NCBI GenBank assembly: GCA_964471755.1
Contig: CAYYJM010000114.1
Coordinates: forward strand, 1 to 18,086
Direction of reading: 5' to 3'
DNA: 18,086 bases
Source of the DNA: CAYYJM01 sp964471755
GTDB lineage: Bacteria > Planctomycetota > Planctomycetia > Gemmatales > Gemmataceae
Below, piece after piece: positions 6,077-13,897 of this stretch (position 1 is the first letter of the stretch; every line of letters begins with the position of its first letter). The notes below the pieces were generated by a model, which was not told where the DNA came from, searched no databases, and saw only the letters and a list, made by a program, of their open reading frames with translations. The translations under genes were made by a program, and so were the position numbers.

Positions 6077-7822
6077 GTACACCCCCGACCACGAGCCGCG
6101 ATCCTGCATCGCGCCAAGGACGCGTGCCAGCAGGAACACACCGGGACCGGTCAGCCCGAACGTCGCGGCCAGTCGGCCCAGGATTCGGGCGGCCTCCTCC
6201 AGACGATCCGGGCCGGCCTCATACAGGGTCAGGGCCGTCTCGTACCCCTCCTTCTGCTCCGCCCACGAGGACGCAGCCTCTCCGACGAGTTCGTACACCG
6301 TGACCGGCTCAACGATGTTGACGACACGCACCTGAGCCAGACGACGCAGGCGGAACTCTTCCGCCAGGGCCTGCCGCGTCGCCTCGGTCAGCATCGCACT
6401 GGCACGGAGATACTTCGTCGCTCCCTGAATCCGGCTGGCCAGGTTGACGGTATTTCCCATCGGACCGTACTTGAATCGGCGTCGGGTGCCCGTGTTACCG
6501 ACGCTGGCAGGGCCGGTGTTGATTCCGATCCCGACCGCCGTCTCCTCGCCGATGACGCCACGCCACTCCGCACTGAGCCGGTCGATGCCGGCGAGCATGT
6601 CGATCGCGGCATGACAGGCCCGCCGGGCGTGGTCGGGTTGCGCGACCGGCGCACCCCACATCGCCAGCAACTCGTCGCCGATGAAGTCGATCAGGACCCC
6701 ACCGTGCCGCACGACGCACTCGTCCAGCGTCTCGAACACGGCCTGGACCCAGCCCATCTTCCGATCCGGGGCGTCTTCGAGCCGCTCGCTGATCCGGCTG
6801 AAGCCGCGAATGTCGCAGAACAGGACGGTGACCTCGACGGCCTGCGGTCGCAGTGCCTCCGGGTTGTCGAGCAGGTGCGTGACGACCTCCGGCGGAAAGA
6901 ACTGCCCCAGCTCGCGGGCTCGCTGTCGCTTCTTTTGCAGGCAGGAGTTGATCCGGGCCGCCAGCAGAACCTTGTCGACCGGCTTGGTGAGGTAGTCGTC
7001 CGCGCCGGCCTCCAGGCACCGGACCAGGGCACCGACACCGTCCAGGGCAGAGATGACGATCACGGCTGGCCGGCACGGTCGCTCCGGGTCGCCCAGCCGT
7101 CGAAGGACCTCGAACCCGTTCAGACCGGGCATGAGGATGTCCAGCAGAAGCACGTCGAACGGTTCTTCGTCCAGCCGTCGCAGCGCCTCCTCGCCGTCGG
7201 CGGCCTCGCTGACGCGGTGACCCTGGAGCGTCAGCAACCGGGTCAGCACGTCGCGGTTGAGCGGATCGTCGTCGGCGACCAGAATGCGGCCGGCCTGGAC
7301 CGCGCCGACGCCCCCTCCGGGCGACTCGATCTGCGCGACGGCATGGGCGACCTCGACCGCGCTCGGTTGGCCGGGCCGGGGCCGACCGTCGCTGTCCTGG
7401 CCGGTCAGGCCAAGCAGACGGGCCTCACACTCGCGGCACAGCGCGAGCATCTGATCCAACTCGGGAAGGAACGCTCCGAACAGATCCTCCTCGGCCAGTT
7501 GAAGCAGCTGCACCAGGCCGGCCAGCCGGTTGAGGCCGTTGCCCAGATCGTGCCGGGAGCGAGCCAGCGCCCGGTCCAGGTCGGCCGGTGCGGCGTCCCC
7601 TCCGGCATGAAGAGCCCGGACCATGCCAGCGAGCCGCTCGGCCGCTTCCTGCAACTCGGCGACGTCGGCAAGGTACTCGTCGGGTCGGTTTCCTCCGGCA
7701 TCGCGTCGGAGCAGGTCGGCCAGGTTGACCAGAGCGGCGACGGGGCCCATGATCTCCAGCCGGGCGAAGATCGCCCGGGCCGAGACGCCCTCGGGAGCCG
7801 GATGGAGCGCGGGCTCATTCAT
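6059..7822 (-). CDS. Response regulator with class III nucleotidyl cyclase and tandem DHp-like segments
   Basis: A 587-residue cytoplasmic signalling protein. Residues 15-72 and 84-140 resemble two histidine-kinase dimerisation helix pairs. The first has Leu22 where a phospho-His would be; the second has RHDLGNGLN with His91. Neither is followed by an ATPase domain. A receiver spans about 179-296 (DDD 184-186, phospho-acceptor Asp228, Lys280). A class III cyclase domain spans about 328-512: metal-binding Asp337 (LFCDIRGFS) and Asp383 (FIGDELLAMWG), with Asn460/Arg464 in GNTVNLASR. At the usual purine-selecting positions I see Asp379 and Gly453 instead of Lys and Asp/Thr, so cAMP as product is not certain. 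A 75-residue helical tail ends in WSGVYTLPGK. The ATG overlaps the stop codon of the preceding receiver gene (ATGA), implying coupled translation. Confidence 0.92.
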   Translation of the reverse strand: MNEPALHPAPEGVSARAIFARLEIMGPVAALVNLADLLRRDAGGNRPDEYLADVAELQEAAERLAGMVRALHAGGDAAPADLDRALARSRHDLGNGLNRLAGLVQLLQLAEEDLFGAFLPELDQMLALCRECEARLLGLTGQDSDGRPRPGQPSAVEVAHAVAQIESPGGGVGAVQAGRILVADDDPLNRDVLTRLLTLQGHRVSEAADGEEALRRLDEEPFDVLLLDILMPGLNGFEVLRRLGDPERPCRPAVIVISALDGVGALVRCLEAGADDYLTKPVDKVLLAARINSCLQKKRQRARELGQFFPPEVVTHLLDNPEALRPQAVEVTVLFCDIRGFSRISERLEDAPDRKMGWVQAVFETLDECVVRHGGVLIDFIGDELLAMWGAPVAQPDHARRACHAAIDMLAGIDRLSAEWRGVIGEETAVGIGINTGPASVGNTGTRRRFKYGPMGNTVNLASRIQGATKYLRASAMLTEATRQALAEEFRLRRLAQVRVVNIVEPVTVYELVGEAASSWAEQKEGYETALTLYEAGPDRLEEAARILGRLAATFGLTGPGVFLLARVLGAMQDRGSWSGVYTLPGK

Positions 7823-8202
7823 GACGCCGTCCCCGCCGGATTGAGGTGCTGCTGGATCTTGGCCAGAAGACGCGCGAAGTCGATCGGCTTGCTCTCGAAG
7901 TCGGTGCAGCCCGCCTCTTCCGCCTTCTTCCGATCCTGGGCCATCGACCGGGCGGTGAAGGCGATGATCGGGATGGCGTGCGTGTCCGCCCGATCGCGGA
8001 TCTGCCGGGTCGCGAGCAGGCCGTCTTCCGGCTCGGGCAGGCCGAGGTCCATCAGGATCAGATCGGGCCGTTCGGCCGCTGCCGCCACCACACCGTCAGG
8101 ACCGTTCACCGCCGTGACGACAGTGAACTTGCGGCTCTTCAGGAGCCGCACGACGATTTCCAGGTTCGACGGGTCGTCCTCGACCACCAGGATCTTGGGC
8201 AT
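7819..8202 (-). CDS. Stand-alone CheY-like response regulator
   Basis: A 127-residue single-domain receiver with no output domain. Acidic pocket Asp9/Asp10 (VVEDD), phospho-acceptor Asp52 (ILMDLGLP), Thr83 (IIAFTARS) and Lys105 (ESKPID) are all present, so it should accept a phosphoryl group and act by protein contact, or as a shuttle in a relay. The sequence around the acceptor and PEDGLLATRQIR is typical of CheY/DivK-like shuttles found beside hybrid kinases. The start at ATG 8202 is preceded by GGAGAG with 5 bases spacing; an in-frame GTG at 8241 would give 13 extra residues without a good ribosome site. It lies between the hybrid kinase (46 nt upstream) and the cyclase (ATGA overlap), so a role carrying phosphate between them is likely but inferred. 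Confidence 0.93.
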   Translation of the reverse strand: MPKILVVEDDPSNLEIVVRLLKSRKFTVVTAVNGPDGVVAAAAERPDLILMDLGLPEPEDGLLATRQIRDRADTHAIPIIAFTARSMAQDRKKAEEAGCTDFESKPIDFARLLAKIQQHLNPAGTAS

Positions 8203-8248
8203 CGGTCTCTCCGTTGGTGCCTTCGCTTCGAGGGAAGTCACAGTCCGA

Positions 8249-10861
8249 TCAGGCTTTCCGACCCGGCCGACCCGGGCTCCGCAACAGCCGCTCGATCTCG
8301 CGGAGCAACCCTTCGGGATCGCTCATGCCCTTGCACAGCACACCCAGGACGCCCTCATCCAGCCGGGCCTGTTCCTCGGTCGTCAGCTGCTCCCGGGCCG
8401 TGACGACGACGACGGGAACGTCGCGCCAGGCGGCCTCCGCACGGAACCGTTCGAGGAACTCGAAGCCGTCCATGTCCGGCATGAGCAGATCGAGCAGGAC
8501 CAGGCTCGGCCGGCGGCGCGCAGCCTCGACCAGGGCGGCCGGGCCGCTCTCGGCACAGCACACCTCCCAGCCATGTTCTTGCAGCGTCCGTTCGCCCATC
8601 GCGCGGAAGGACGGGTCGTCATCGACGACGAGGACCGGCCCGGTGTGCGGCTCGACGGCCTGTAAGAGATCGATCAGCCGGCTCCAGTTCACCGGCTTGC
8701 TGAGGACCTCCCAGGCTCCCAGCGCGACGCCGCGGGAGCGATCGTCGAGCATGGTGATCAGGATGACGGGGATGTGAGCCGTCTCGGCGTCCCCCTGGAG
8801 GGCGGCGAGCGTGCCCCAGCCGTCGATACCGGGCATGAGAACGTCGAGCGTGATGGCGTCGGGCGAGAGACGCTTGACCATCTCGAGCCCCTCCGCTCCG
8901 CTGGCGGCCAGGTGAACGGCGAAGCCGTGGCCGGTCAGGTGGCGTCGCATCAACTCGCGCACCTCTGGCTCGTCGTCGATCACCAGGACGGAGATCGGCT
9001 TGCGGCCCGGCGTCGGCCCGATGATTGAGGCGGCCACTGGCCGCCGGGCTGGAGCTGCCGGGATGGCGGTCGGCGTCGCGGGTAGGAGGATGGTGAACGT
9101 CGAACCGACGCCCGGTTCGCTGCGCGTCAGGGTCAGGTCGCCGCCCATCAGTCGGCAGAGCCGCTGACTCAGGGCCAGGCCCAGGCCGGTCCCCTCCGGG
9201 TTCTCGCTTCGGGAGAGCAGCTTCGTGAACGGCTGGAACAACTTCGTCTGCTGCTCGGGTGTCAGCCCCCGGCCGGTGTCCTCGACTGCGAGGCACACCC
9301 GATCGCCGGCCTCGTCGCTCTCATGGCGGACGATCACGGTTACCGTCCCGGCGCGGGTGAACTTGGCCGCGTTGGTCAGCAGATTCGTCAGGGCCTGACG
9401 CACCCGCTTCTCGTCGGCGTCCAGGACGCCCACGTCGTCGGGACAGTCGATGACCAGCTGAGTACCGCGCTCGGTGAAGCGGGACCGCATCGCCTCGGCC
9501 AGGCCCGCCACGAACGACCGCAGGTCGAACGGCCTCGGCTCCAGGGTCAGCACTCCCTGGATCATCTTCTGGTAGTCGAGCAGGTCGTTGACCAGCGATT
9601 CGAGGTTGTTGGCGGCCGTCCGGATGATGGCCAGGTCGCGCCGCTGGTCGTCGGCCAGGTCGGTCAGTTCGAGCAGTTGCAGGAACCCCTGGACGTGATT
9701 GAGCGGCGTGCGCAGTTCGTGGCTGACCGTGGCGAGGAAGAAATCCTTCGCCACGGAGGACTGCTCGGCCTTGTCGCGCGCGGCGGCGAGATCCTGATTC
9801 GCCTGGTTGAGCAGCCGATTCGCCTCGGTCGCCTGGTGGTGGGCCTGCTCCAGATCGGCCCGCGTTCGGTACAGATCAGCGATCGTCTCGCGCATCTGGT
9901 CGAGGGCCGCGTCCCGGCGTTGCTCGGCCTCGTCGATCGCCGAGCCGACGCTGCGCGACAGGGCGATGATCACCAGCGTCGTGATCACCACGCTGACCAG
10001 GCAGAGGGAGGCCGAGGCCAGGGCCAGTTCGGTGCGAACCGATTCGCGGAGGCCACTCAGGCCGAGCTGGACGCAGCGAGCCCAGGTGTCGAGGACGAGC
10101 AGGCCGACGATGATCGGCAGGAGCCAGCGGAGCATCAGCGCCCGAGGCGAATTTCCGACGAACGGTCGGAGCGGGAAGTGATCCGGGCCGAGCGCACAGG
10201 CCGAACCGATGGCCAGGGCGAGGAAGGCCAGGGCTGTCAGCAGGGCGACGCCGACGTCGAGCTGGAAGTACACCTTGAACATCTCGACCCCGTAGGCGTG
10301 GCCGAGCAGGAAGACCAGGCTCACCAGGGCCACGCCACAGACGCCGGCCGACGCCAGCCCCTGTACGAGCCGACCAGCCCGGCCGACCAGGCTCAGGGCC
10401 GGGGCCGCCGCCATGAGGAAGAAGACGGCGGTGAACTTCGACATCGGCGTCTTCTTCGTCGCGGTCGGGAAAGCCCAGTCGAGCAGATCGGTAATCGGAT
10501 CGCCATCGACGAAGTTGACCAGGGCGGCGACGACGACCACCCCGGCCACGACGGTGACCGCCAGGCGGCGTGGCGAGGGGCCTGCGCTCAGGAGCGTCAG
10601 GCCCAGGCCGGACAGGGCGAACAACAGGGCGGTCGAGCCGGCCATCGGGGTCATCCCCGCCACGAACTCCCCTTGCAGGACGGTCGGGATGGCCTGCCAC
10701 CGCCCGGCCGGGTCCGCCGCCTCCCAGACGATCCCGCCCGGAACGGTCAGTCCGATGGCGAGGAGTACCAGGCCGATGCCCCGGGCCAGACGCTGACACC
10801 GCTGCGTCCCTGGACCGGGCGCATCGAGCAACGGGATTTCTTCCGGCGTGCGGGTGGTCAT
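8249..10861 (-). CDS. Membrane hybrid sensor histidine kinase with two C-terminal receivers
   Basis: About 870 residues (numbering here from the GTG at 10876). Residues 31-305 are an integral-membrane sensor with about eight hydrophobic helices, of no input family I can name. A coiled coil follows at about 310-375, then the HisKA dimerisation domain with phospho-His386 (TVSHELRTPLNH) and a HATPase_c domain: Asn502 in NLLTNAAKF, DTGRG 533-537, GTGLGLAL 562-569. Two receivers complete it: REC1 about 628-740 (Asp634/635, Asp678, Lys727) and REC2 about 747-865 (DDD 752-754, Asp796, Lys849). All key residues are intact. The start is either this ATG, 11 bases after the methyltransferase stop, or the in-frame GTG at 10876, which overlaps that stop as GTGA. 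Neither has a strong ribosome site, so coupling to the upstream gene is likely. It probably feeds the receiver and cyclase genes downstream. Confidence 0.93.
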   Translation of the reverse strand: MTTRTPEEIPLLDAPGPGTQRCQRLARGIGLVLLAIGLTVPGGIVWEAADPAGRWQAIPTVLQGEFVAGMTPMAGSTALLFALSGLGLTLLSAGPSPRRLAVTVVAGVVVVAALVNFVDGDPITDLLDWAFPTATKKTPMSKFTAVFFLMAAAPALSLVGRAGRLVQGLASAGVCGVALVSLVFLLGHAYGVEMFKVYFQLDVGVALLTALAFLALAIGSACALGPDHFPLRPFVGNSPRALMLRWLLPIIVGLLVLDTWARCVQLGLSGLRESVRTELALASASLCLVSVVITTLVIIALSRSVGSAIDEAEQRRDAALDQMRETIADLYRTRADLEQAHHQATEANRLLNQANQDLAAARDKAEQSSVAKDFFLATVSHELRTPLNHVQGFLQLLELTDLADDQRRDLAIIRTAANNLESLVNDLLDYQKMIQGVLTLEPRPFDLRSFVAGLAEAMRSRFTERGTQLVIDCPDDVGVLDADEKRVRQALTNLLTNAAKFTRAGTVTVIVRHESDEAGDRVCLAVEDTGRGLTPEQQTKLFQPFTKLLSRSENPEGTGLGLALSQRLCRLMGGDLTLTRSEPGVGSTFTILLPATPTAIPAAPARRPVAASIIGPTPGRKPISVLVIDDEPEVRELMRRHLTGHGFAVHLAASGAEGLEMVKRLSPDAITLDVLMPGIDGWGTLAALQGDAETAHIPVILITMLDDRSRGVALGAWEVLSKPVNWSRLIDLLQAVEPHTGPVLVVDDDPSFRAMGERTLQEHGWEVCCAESGPAALVEAARRRPSLVLLDLLMPDMDGFEFLERFRAEAAWRDVPVVVVTAREQLTTEEQARLDEGVLGVLCKGMSDPEGLLREIERLLRSPGRPGRKA

Positions 10862-10872
10862 GGCGAGCGGTC

Positions 10873-11565
10873 TCACAATCGGAGGTTCGGGGCCGGGACC
10901 AGGGGTCTGGGACGCTTCCGGACGACCAGCAGGAGGAGGTGACAGGGAACCGGCCGGGCCAGCGTCTCCGGCTCACTGACCTCCTGCGACGACACCCGCT
11001 CGAAGCCAGCGGAGCAGAGCCGGTCCACGGCGTCGTCATCCCAGTAGCGGATGCGATGGCCGGGCCGATGGCGATACTCGTAGACGCCCGGCTCGACGAG
11101 AACCATCTGAGCCGGATCGAGGTCACGCAGATCACGGGCGGCCAGGGCGAGCAGGCCCTCCGGCCGCAGGACGTGCCCGACCCGCTCGGCGAACTCGCGG
11201 ATGGCCTCGGTGGTGGTCAGCAGATGGGCAACGCGATGGGCCAGGACCGCGTCGAACGCCTCCGTGGGCAGCTCGATCGTCTCGAAGCGGCCGTGATACA
11301 GGGTCGCGGCCGGTTGGCCCGGGTCCGTCAGCCGACGCCGAGCCTGTTCATGGCCGATGGCTGCCGCCTCGACGCCGGAGACGCACAGACCACAGCGGGC
11401 CAGGTGGACCAGATCGCGGCCGTAGCCGAAGCCGACGTCCAGGACGCGAGCCCCGGCCGGCAGCAGTTCGGCGAGCCGAACGGCGGTCGGACTGGCCGCC
11501 TCGCCCCAGATCGCCCCTTCGTCGCGGTAGCGTCGGTCCCAGAATTCCGCATCGTCGGCGTTCAT
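10873..11565 (-). CDS. Class I SAM-dependent methyltransferase, TehB-like
   Basis: A 230-residue cytoplasmic methyltransferase with a Rossmann fold. The N-terminal AEFWDRRYRDEGAIWGEAAS pattern is typical of TehB/thiopurine-methyltransferase-like small-molecule methyltransferases. Motif I VLDVGFGYGRD lies at about 41-51; the acidic residue ending strand 2 is in SGVEAAAIG (about 63-71). Strand 4 is FDAVLAHRVAHLL and the post-motif strand is LRPEGLLALAARD. The substrate cannot be read from the sequence. ATG 11565 is chosen because AGAGG lies 7 bases upstream; the longer frame would start at TTG 11616 and cross a hairpin. The gene follows hslU by 114 bases and touches the histidine kinase gene, so it probably shares the latter's transcript. 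A link in function is unproven. Confidence 0.88.
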   Translation of the reverse strand: MNADDAEFWDRRYRDEGAIWGEAASPTAVRLAELLPAGARVLDVGFGYGRDLVHLARCGLCVSGVEAAAIGHEQARRRLTDPGQPAATLYHGRFETIELPTEAFDAVLAHRVAHLLTTTEAIREFAERVGHVLRPEGLLALAARDLRDLDPAQMVLVEPGVYEYRHRPGHRIRYWDDDAVDRLCSAGFERVSSQEVSEPETLARPVPCHLLLLVVRKRPRPLVPAPNLRL

Positions 11566-11583
11566 CGGACGCCTCTGCCAGGC

Positions 11584-11604
11584 CGGGCTCGAACCGTGAG
11601 CCCG
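11584..11604 (-). promoter_or_regulatory. 7-bp hairpin between hslU and the methyltransferase gene
   Basis: CGGGCTC (11584-11590) and GAGCCCG (11598-11604) pair perfectly around a 7-base loop. It lies 76 bases after the hslU stop and 18 bases before the methyltransferase ATG. No T-run follows, so it is a weak candidate for partial termination or for a leader structure near the ribosome site. Confidence 0.35.
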
Positions 11605-11679
11605 CACAGGAATCAACGAAGCGACTGGGCCGAGGTGGACAACAATTCTGTCGTCGATGCTGTCCGGCTCGCCTGCGCG

Positions 11680-13017
11680 TCACAAGATGAACCGACTCAG
11701 ATCCTCGCTCTGGAGAATGTCGCCCAGCCGCTGTCGGACGTAGGCTCCATCGATGACGAGCCGCTGTCCCTGCATGTCCGGAGCGTGGAAGCTGACCTCC
11801 TCGCAGACGCGCTCCAGGATCGTGTGCAGACGCCGGGCTCCGATGTTCTGCGTCGTCCGGTTCACCTCGTAAGCGATCTCGGCGATTGCCTCCAGGCCGT
11901 CCTTCGTGAACTCCAGCGTCAGGCCCTCGGTGGCCAGTAGCTCGGCGTACTGCTTCGGCAGTGCGTGCTTCGGCTCAATCAGGATGCGCAGGAAGTCCTC
12001 ACGCTTCAGATCGGTCAACTCGACACGGATCGGAAAGCGTCCTTGCAACTCCGGCATCAGGTCGGACGGCTTGCTCAGATGGAACGCTCCGGCCGCGATG
12101 AACAGAATGTGGTCCGTCCGGATCGGTCCATAGCGCGTGTTGACTGTCGTCCCCTCGACGATCGGCAGCAGATCGCGCTGCACGCCCTGCCGCGAAACGT
12201 CCGGCCCGTGTCCCGCCGAGGGGCCACATACCTTGTCGATCTCGTCGATGAAGAGGATGCCCTGATTCTCGGCCAGCTCGATCGCCTTCTCCTGCACCGT
12301 CGCCCGATCGATCAGCGCCTCGGCCTCCTGTTCGAGCAGGACGACACGGGCCTCCCTGACCGTGATCTGTCGCTTCTGCGCCGACTTCGGCATGAAGCGC
12401 TCGAACATGCTCTGGATCTCCGACTCCATCTGCTCCATGCCCAGGTTCGAGAAGACCTGTACCGGCATCGACTTCTGATCGACCGACACCTCGACGGTGC
12501 GATCTTCCATCTCGCCAGCGTCGAGACGGGCCTTCATCTTGTCGCGGGTTCGCTGGCGGCGTTCGTTCTCCGGCACGTTCTCCGGGTCCCAGGTGTTCGA
12601 CCCCGGCAGAAGTAGATCGATGAGTCGCTCGGTGACGCGCTCACGCGCCGCCGTCTCGACGCTCTTGCGGACCTCCTGCTTGACCAGGACGATGGCCGCC
12701 TCGACCAGGTCGCGGACCATGCTCTCGACATCCCGGCCGACGTAGCCGACCTCGGTGTACTTGGTCGCCTCGACCTTGACGAAGGGAGCGCCGACCAGCT
12801 GGGCGAGCCGACGCGCGATCTCGGTCTTGCCGACACCCGTCGGCCCGATCAGGATGATGTTCTTCGGCGTGACGTCCTTGCGCAGCTCGGCGGTGAGTTG
12901 CTGCCGACGCCAGCGATTGCGGATGGCCACCGCGACTGCCTTCTTGGCGGCGTCCTGTCCGACGATGTAACGGTCCAGTTCCTGCACGATCCGGCGGGGA
13001 GTCGTCTCGGCCAGCAT
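11680..13017 (-). CDS. hslU: HslU, ATPase subunit of the HslVU protease
   Basis: A 445-residue AAA+ unfoldase of the Clp/Hsp100 group that unfolds substrates and feeds them into the HslV peptidase. Walker A is GPTGVGKT at 58-65, the substrate-gripping pore loop is GYVG at 91-94, Walker B is ILFIDEID with Asp258/Glu259, and GRFPIRVEL carries a conserved Arg at 327. The intermediate I domain lies between about 110 and 230. The C-terminus LSRFIL matches the family tail that docks into HslV to open its gate. Length is normal. The start is supported by GGAG 7 bases before the ATG. It follows hslV on the same strand, 128 bases downstream, the gap holding a perfect 27-bp inverted repeat. Expression is probably stress-related in other bacteria, but no heat-shock element was identified here. 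Confidence 0.97.
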   Translation of the reverse strand: MLAETTPRRIVQELDRYIVGQDAAKKAVAVAIRNRWRRQQLTAELRKDVTPKNIILIGPTGVGKTEIARRLAQLVGAPFVKVEATKYTEVGYVGRDVESMVRDLVEAAIVLVKQEVRKSVETAARERVTERLIDLLLPGSNTWDPENVPENERRQRTRDKMKARLDAGEMEDRTVEVSVDQKSMPVQVFSNLGMEQMESEIQSMFERFMPKSAQKRQITVREARVVLLEQEAEALIDRATVQEKAIELAENQGILFIDEIDKVCGPSAGHGPDVSRQGVQRDLLPIVEGTTVNTRYGPIRTDHILFIAAGAFHLSKPSDLMPELQGRFPIRVELTDLKREDFLRILIEPKHALPKQYAELLATEGLTLEFTKDGLEAIAEIAYEVNRTTQNIGARRLHTILERVCEEVSFHAPDMQGQRLVIDGAYVRQRLGDILQSEDLSRFIL

Positions 13018-13036
13018 GAGTGTTCTCCGAATGTAT

Positions 13037-13117
13037 GGCGAGCGTGGGGCGTTAGCCCCATGATTCTTCGTCTTCGCAGCGTATTAGCGGTCATGGGGCT
13101 AACGCCCCACGCTCGCC
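13037..13117. repeat. Perfect 27-bp inverted repeat with 27-base loop, REPIN-like
   Basis: The left arm 13037-13063 and right arm 13091-13117 are exact reverse complements over all 27 bases; the loop is 13064-13090. Each arm also contains GGGGC-GTTA-GCCCC, a 5-bp hairpin with 4-base loop, so the DNA or RNA could fold either as one long stem or as two small hairpins. This is the layout of two REP sequences in opposite orientation. It lies in the hslV-hslU gap, ending 8 bases from the hslU ribosome site, and would be transcribed with the operon. No flanking transposase or clear target duplication was seen. Confidence 0.9.
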
Positions 13118-13145
13118 AGCGCCCCGCATTCGCCGAGTGGGACGG

Positions 13146-13679
13146 TTACAGCTCTTCCACCTGGATGGAACGGTTCGTGTAGATGCACAGGTCGCCGGCG
13201 ATCTCCATCGCGGTGCGAGCGATCTGGGCGGCCGACAGATCGGAATGTCCGACCAGGGCCCGAGCCGCCGCCAGGGCGTAGGGGCCGCCCGAACCGATGG
13301 CCGCCAGCCCGTCCGTCGGAGCGATCACGTCACCGGTGCCGCCGACGATCAGCAGATGCTCGCGATCCGCCGCGATCAGCATCGCCTCCAGACGACGCAG
13401 GGCGCGATCGGTTCGCCATTCCTTGGCCAGTTCCGTGGCCGCCTTCGGAACGTTGCCCGCGAAGTCGCGCAACTTGGCCTCGAAACGTTCGATCAGAGCG
13501 AAGGCGTCGGCCGCCGCTCCGGCGAAGCCGGCCAGCACTTTTCCGCCATACAGCCGACGAATCTTCTGGGCGTCGGCCTTGAAAACGATGTTCCCCAGGG
13601 TGACCTGGCCGTCGCCGCCCAGGGCCACTCCGCCCTTGTGCCGGACGGCCAGGATGGTCGTCGCATGAATCCGAACCAC
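13146..13679 (-). CDS. hslV: HslV, threonine peptidase subunit of the HslVU protease
   Basis: A 177-residue proteasome-related peptidase that forms a two-ring dodecamer and degrades proteins unfolded by HslU. The sequence HATTILAVRHKG near the N-terminus aligns with the mature family N-terminus, so Thr7 should be the catalytic Thr1; Lys39 then matches Lys33. GDGQVTLG, RRLYGGKVLAGFAGAAAD and AIGSGGPYALAAARAL are family motifs. Unlike the proteobacterial enzyme, where only Met precedes the Thr, six residues (MVRIHA) must be removed. The start codon is GTG, supported by AAGGGAG 6-7 bases upstream; no closer start codon exists. It is the first gene of the hslVU operon and diverges from the TPM-domain gene. 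I could not identify a convincing promoter for it. Confidence 0.97.
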   Translation of the reverse strand: MVRIHATTILAVRHKGGVALGGDGQVTLGNIVFKADAQKIRRLYGGKVLAGFAGAAADAFALIERFEAKLRDFAGNVPKAATELAKEWRTDRALRRLEAMLIAADREHLLIVGGTGDVIAPTDGLAAIGSGGPYALAAARALVGHSDLSAAQIARTAMEIAGDLCIYTNRSIQVEEL

Positions 13680-13833
13680 GGCGTACTCCCTTGCACGAAC
13701 CGGAGATGCGTCCGTCAGTACAGGACGATCAGGCCCCCCGTTCTCGATCCCGGCGATAAAGATCTCGTCGCCGCCGACGAACTACGGAGTAGAGGGAAGT
13801 GTGGGCCGCAATCACGAACCCAGCTGTCGCATC

Positions 13834-13862
13834 TTCCCAACGACGTTCGTATCCGAGATAAT
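13834..13862 (+). promoter_or_regulatory. Sigma70-type promoter for the TPM/HIT/hemC cluster
   Basis: TTCCCA (13834-13839, 4/6) and GATAAT (13857-13862, 5/6) are 17 bases apart and end 35 bases before the ATG at 13898. It lies in the divergent gap 13680-13897 between hslV and the TPM gene, where I see no other feature. Confidence 0.5.
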
Positions 13863-13897
13863 ACTATGGAGGCGGACGGTCCCCAGGAGTGCCACCC

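Noticed and set aside
6056..8665. An open plus-strand frame of 869 codons antisense to the cyclase, receiver and kinase genes
   Set aside because: Long antisense frames are expected at this GC content; the opposite strand carries complete conserved domains with all catalytic residues, and the antisense translation shows no motif or good ribosome site.
9323..10942. An open plus-strand frame of 539 codons antisense to the histidine kinase
   Set aside because: Composition is dominated by Gln, Arg, Asp and Gly without hydrophobic core, as expected from the mirror of a membrane-helix and coiled-coil gene.
11584..11604. A second GGTTCGAGCCC match, possible tRNA remnant after hslU
   Set aside because: The bases form a simple 7-bp hairpin instead of a T-arm with a proper five-base stem, and no other tRNA parts are near.
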